From Paragonimus skrjabini miyazakii (taxonomy: Eukaryota; Platyhelminthes; Trematoda; Plagiorchiida; Troglotrematidae): a DNA stretch of 64,000 nucleotides. Positions within the stretch are counted from its first letter, which is position 1. Every line of letters begins with the position of its first letter. A program made the position numbers and the translations under genes. Under the pieces are notes generated by a model. It was not told where the DNA came from, searched no databases, and saw nothing but the letters and a program-made list of their open reading frames with translations. Positions 61,351 to 64,000 of the stretch are shown here, one piece after another. The stretch covers positions 41,280-105,279 of the forward strand of contig JTDE01022256.1 in assembly GCA_014338405.1 (NCBI GenBank), read 5' to 3'.

Positions 61351-63917
61351 GAGTATAAACCAGCTAAAAAAGAATCCAGTGTAACATAAATACCTACGCC
61401 TGATTAAAACTATACAAAGTTGTAGACGTGTCACATCAAATAAGAAGAAAAGTAAGTGGGAGTCACATAGGGTAAAATGGACAGAATAACGGAGAGGAAA
61501 ATACAGGCAGTCATTAACTTCTACTCTTCATCACATCGGACAGCGTCCTTAACTAAAGGTGTTCACTGTCCCTCGGAAACTAACCGGAGCGAGCATGAGT
61601 GTGTGTATATTAATGCTCTGAACCAACCATAAGCAGCGAGACTATTGCCTCCAGCCTGCTTTATCACTCGTAAACAAAGCACGGTGGGGTAAGCAGTGGG
61701 TTAGCATCTGGAAACTGTCCGAACCAACTAAGCCTGAGAGATAAGATCATTCGTTCAGTCGCCGACAGAATCTATTTGCCCAGAAGACAAGTTGGCAAGC
61801 TTTTCCACTGCTGAGATGATGTTCCCGCTGCATACTACTAGCGCAATGGGGACAATAACGAAAGAATACGGACATCCTAGGAACATTCTCCATGCGAACG
61901 AGCCAAGTTTCGTAGCCACACAGTAAGACACCGCCTAGTGACACTCTATATCCGACATTCACTACCAATACAACAGTCATTCTAGATTGAAAAATTCACC
62001 AGAATTATGACACTCCCTGTCCAAAATCGTCGATAACCTCACTTTACGTATGTATCAACCCTGTACTCTTGACCCCCAAGAGGACACGGAATTGATTTCT
62101 CCCTAGCTCGAACAACAAAACCATGTATAATTCTTACCAGTCTTATGGGAGAGAGATATACAACACCTACGATAAACGACAGCGTTGTTATTCACACCTC
62201 ACTGCACCCTTTTGATACTACTGATTTTTAACCCATTTTTGTTTTAGTCAAGGTGTTAATTTTCCGTTTCCGTTAAAAAGCTAAATGTCAACTCTCTCCG
62301 TCTGTCGGTGACTTGACGTGTCTCTCATTCTCCTTTGAAGGGTCAGTATAATGCACGGGACCAACGCGTTTAGTCATGTTTTTACCTTGCCAAACCTAAT
62401 TAGGCACTAAGGTTTAGACGGGATATTATGCTTTTGGATAGTTACAAGTCCATTCAAAAAGAAAATCGAAAAGGTGAACGTACTTTCATTCTCGTGAATA
62501 GTAGAATAACCCATTTTCAACGGAAACTGCCACGATGGTAGTATGAAAAAGGCAACAGGATGTGAGGTCTTCAGCTTAGAGCCTTGTCTCGGTCGATTTG
62601 GAGTCGCTGACACTCTACACATGCTGGTAATCAACATCCAAAACCGTTGAGATCCTTGTAGATTTTTCATGCGGTTTTCGGTTTTGAGCTTCCCTAGTTG
62701 TATTGTTCCATAGACAATTGGCGGCTGGATAGTTGGTCGAAAACCACTATAAGTTGCTATACGCATTGCTTCCCAGCATCGAAGTCATGAAAATCGGTCT
62801 GAAAAACGTAGCATTCATCATGTATGACAGTGTACTTGAAAATAAAACAGATAAACACAGTACAAAAGCTCAATTTTGAGAAATTCAGTGAGAAGCTGGA
62901 AGATACCAGGTTGAGACAAACGAGTTTGTAATGCAGATATTATGTAACGAGTCTGGACTAGCACCCCACTCAGTGTAGTAGTTCGGTATATACATCAGGT
63001 GCGAACAAATTAGAACCTTCCAGTTTTACTAGGTCAGCTTATTCTTTTCAAATGGTAACGGTTCACTAAAATAAGTCACTCTCGAAATTCATTTAATGCA
63101 TTTTTCGGGATACAACTTTAAGTGTACTAAGACCAGTACTTAGCCACCCCAGCAAACAGGAGTTTGTCAATAGCCTATGTTGTTCCTACAGGTAGTGGCA
63201 GTAGCAGCTGGATGAAAGAACCAGAACGCCTCTGACGCCGCATCAGCGTCACTACCCTCTGAGACAGCATCTCATCCCCAAGATGAACCACTTGTTAGTC
63301 TTGAACCGAATCCACCAAGGCACGTTCAAAATTATGGACTGTATAATTCGCCAGTTTGTTCGGCAAAGGCTCCGCCTTCCCAAAGACACACCAGTCAGTT
63401 ACATCCACACCTCAGTTCGGTTTGTTATCTTCTGACAGCTGTCTCACTGTGAAAGACATTTCCACTTCCCAATGCGTGAGCCCTGACTGTGATGGCACCC
63501 CTGTGTCCTGAACAGCCTTTGATTTTGACACTCAATTTTTGTTTTTGTCATTCTTCTTTGATATCGTACCACACAAGTAATGTTCACTTGATGACTGGAA
63601 TTATTAACGTTTACCACTTTCATATGAGGACTTGTCAACTATGCAGTGTTGTTAACTAGGCGGCACTCTACATCTGACAAACGGTTCGCTTCAAATTTAC
63701 CTTATTCACATTCTGTTACTTCACTTCCAGTGTCACCACTTGCTCTTTGCTTCAAACCAAGCCATACAAATAGCTTTTCAGAATGAGCGATGAGTAGTGA
63801 AACTTATTGAATATCGCCATTCTGTATAGCCAAACCATGCGTCTCATTTTATTTGTTAGACTGTCTTCTTTTATGGAGCGTTGAGATCCTGGAATCGACA
63901 AGTCAAACTTTCATATA
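61351..63917. other. non-coding stretch with one possible terminal exon
   Basis: At 63192 an acceptor-like site (TGTTGTTCCTACAG) is followed by a short frame SGSSSWMKEPERL and a stop. The next frame (from about 63218) continues as Ser/Pro-rich protein-like sequence (DAASASLPSETASHPQDEP), so a frame error or decayed exon is possible. Otherwise nothing was recognised. The frame at 62407-62766 (minus) is of chance length. Confidence 0.35.
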
Positions 63918-64000
63918 GATTGAACATCACTCACAATTGATCGCAGCTGTCGCATTCCCATAGACCTTCCAGTCGGCGTCTTTCGAAGTTGCTATCTAAA
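63918..64000 (-). mobile_element. MITE-like family, copy cut by window end (M4)
   Basis: GATTGAACATCACTCACAAT, then TGATCGCAGCTGTCGCATTC and CCATAGACCTTCCAGTCGGC. This matches the right half of 13216-13360 in reverse complement better than any other copy. The rest lies beyond the window. Confidence 0.75.

Overview
This looks like nuclear DNA of a metazoan, most probably a digenean flatworm of the liver- or lung-fluke kind. That is an inference from four things: introns with GT/AG borders, sparse small exons in long non-coding DNA, no operon-like packing, and a fluke-like mixture of mobile elements (a CsRn1-like Ty3/gypsy element, a Penelope-like element, and LINEs with an APE/RT plan, two of them ending in an ATG-repeat tail). 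Species cannot be fixed from the window. There is one assembly gap of about 100 N (4735-4833). No rRNA, confident tRNA, CRISPR array or prokaryotic gene was seen.

Layout. 1-13.2 kb is mostly non-coding with a Penelope 3' remnant (845-1285), a dispersed repeat (4297-4475) and a broken, internally deleted LINE ORF (4834-6403). 13.2-20.2 kb holds several copies of a short MITE-like inverted-repeat family, a very decayed LINE copy (17045-17930, minus) and a second copy of the dispersed repeat. 20.7-31 kb has only candidate exons: a Cys-rich pair on the minus strand at 21108-21692 and one helical exon on the plus strand at 24988-25340. 31.5 kb carries a long hairpin, and 38.8 kb an LTR-like fragment.

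The one convincing host gene lies on the minus strand between about 49.4 and 39.6 kb. Exons 46702-47067, 42510-42816 and 39638-41113 join with matching splice phases, and a likely further upstream exon (49292-49392) also joins in phase. They encode part of a large Ser-rich protein with a coiled-coil segment and, if the upstream exon is right, a membrane segment. Its family was not recognised, and both ends of the gene lie outside what could be found. Its introns hold a LINE copy with perfect 15-bp target-site duplications (47808-48929), a long foldback repeat (44120-44785) and microsatellites.

49.4-55.9 kb is a retroelement block: a complete but decayed Ty3/gypsy-like element with two LTRs of about 187 bp (49432-53381), followed after about 90 bp by a Penelope-like element with GIY-YIG remnants and inverted termini (53473-55922, minus). 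From 55.9 kb to the end is mostly non-coding, with another LINE 3' end (60819-61350, minus) and a MITE-like copy cut by the window edge. No co-ordinated gene system was found; the interest lies in the uncharacterised split gene and in the structured repeats.
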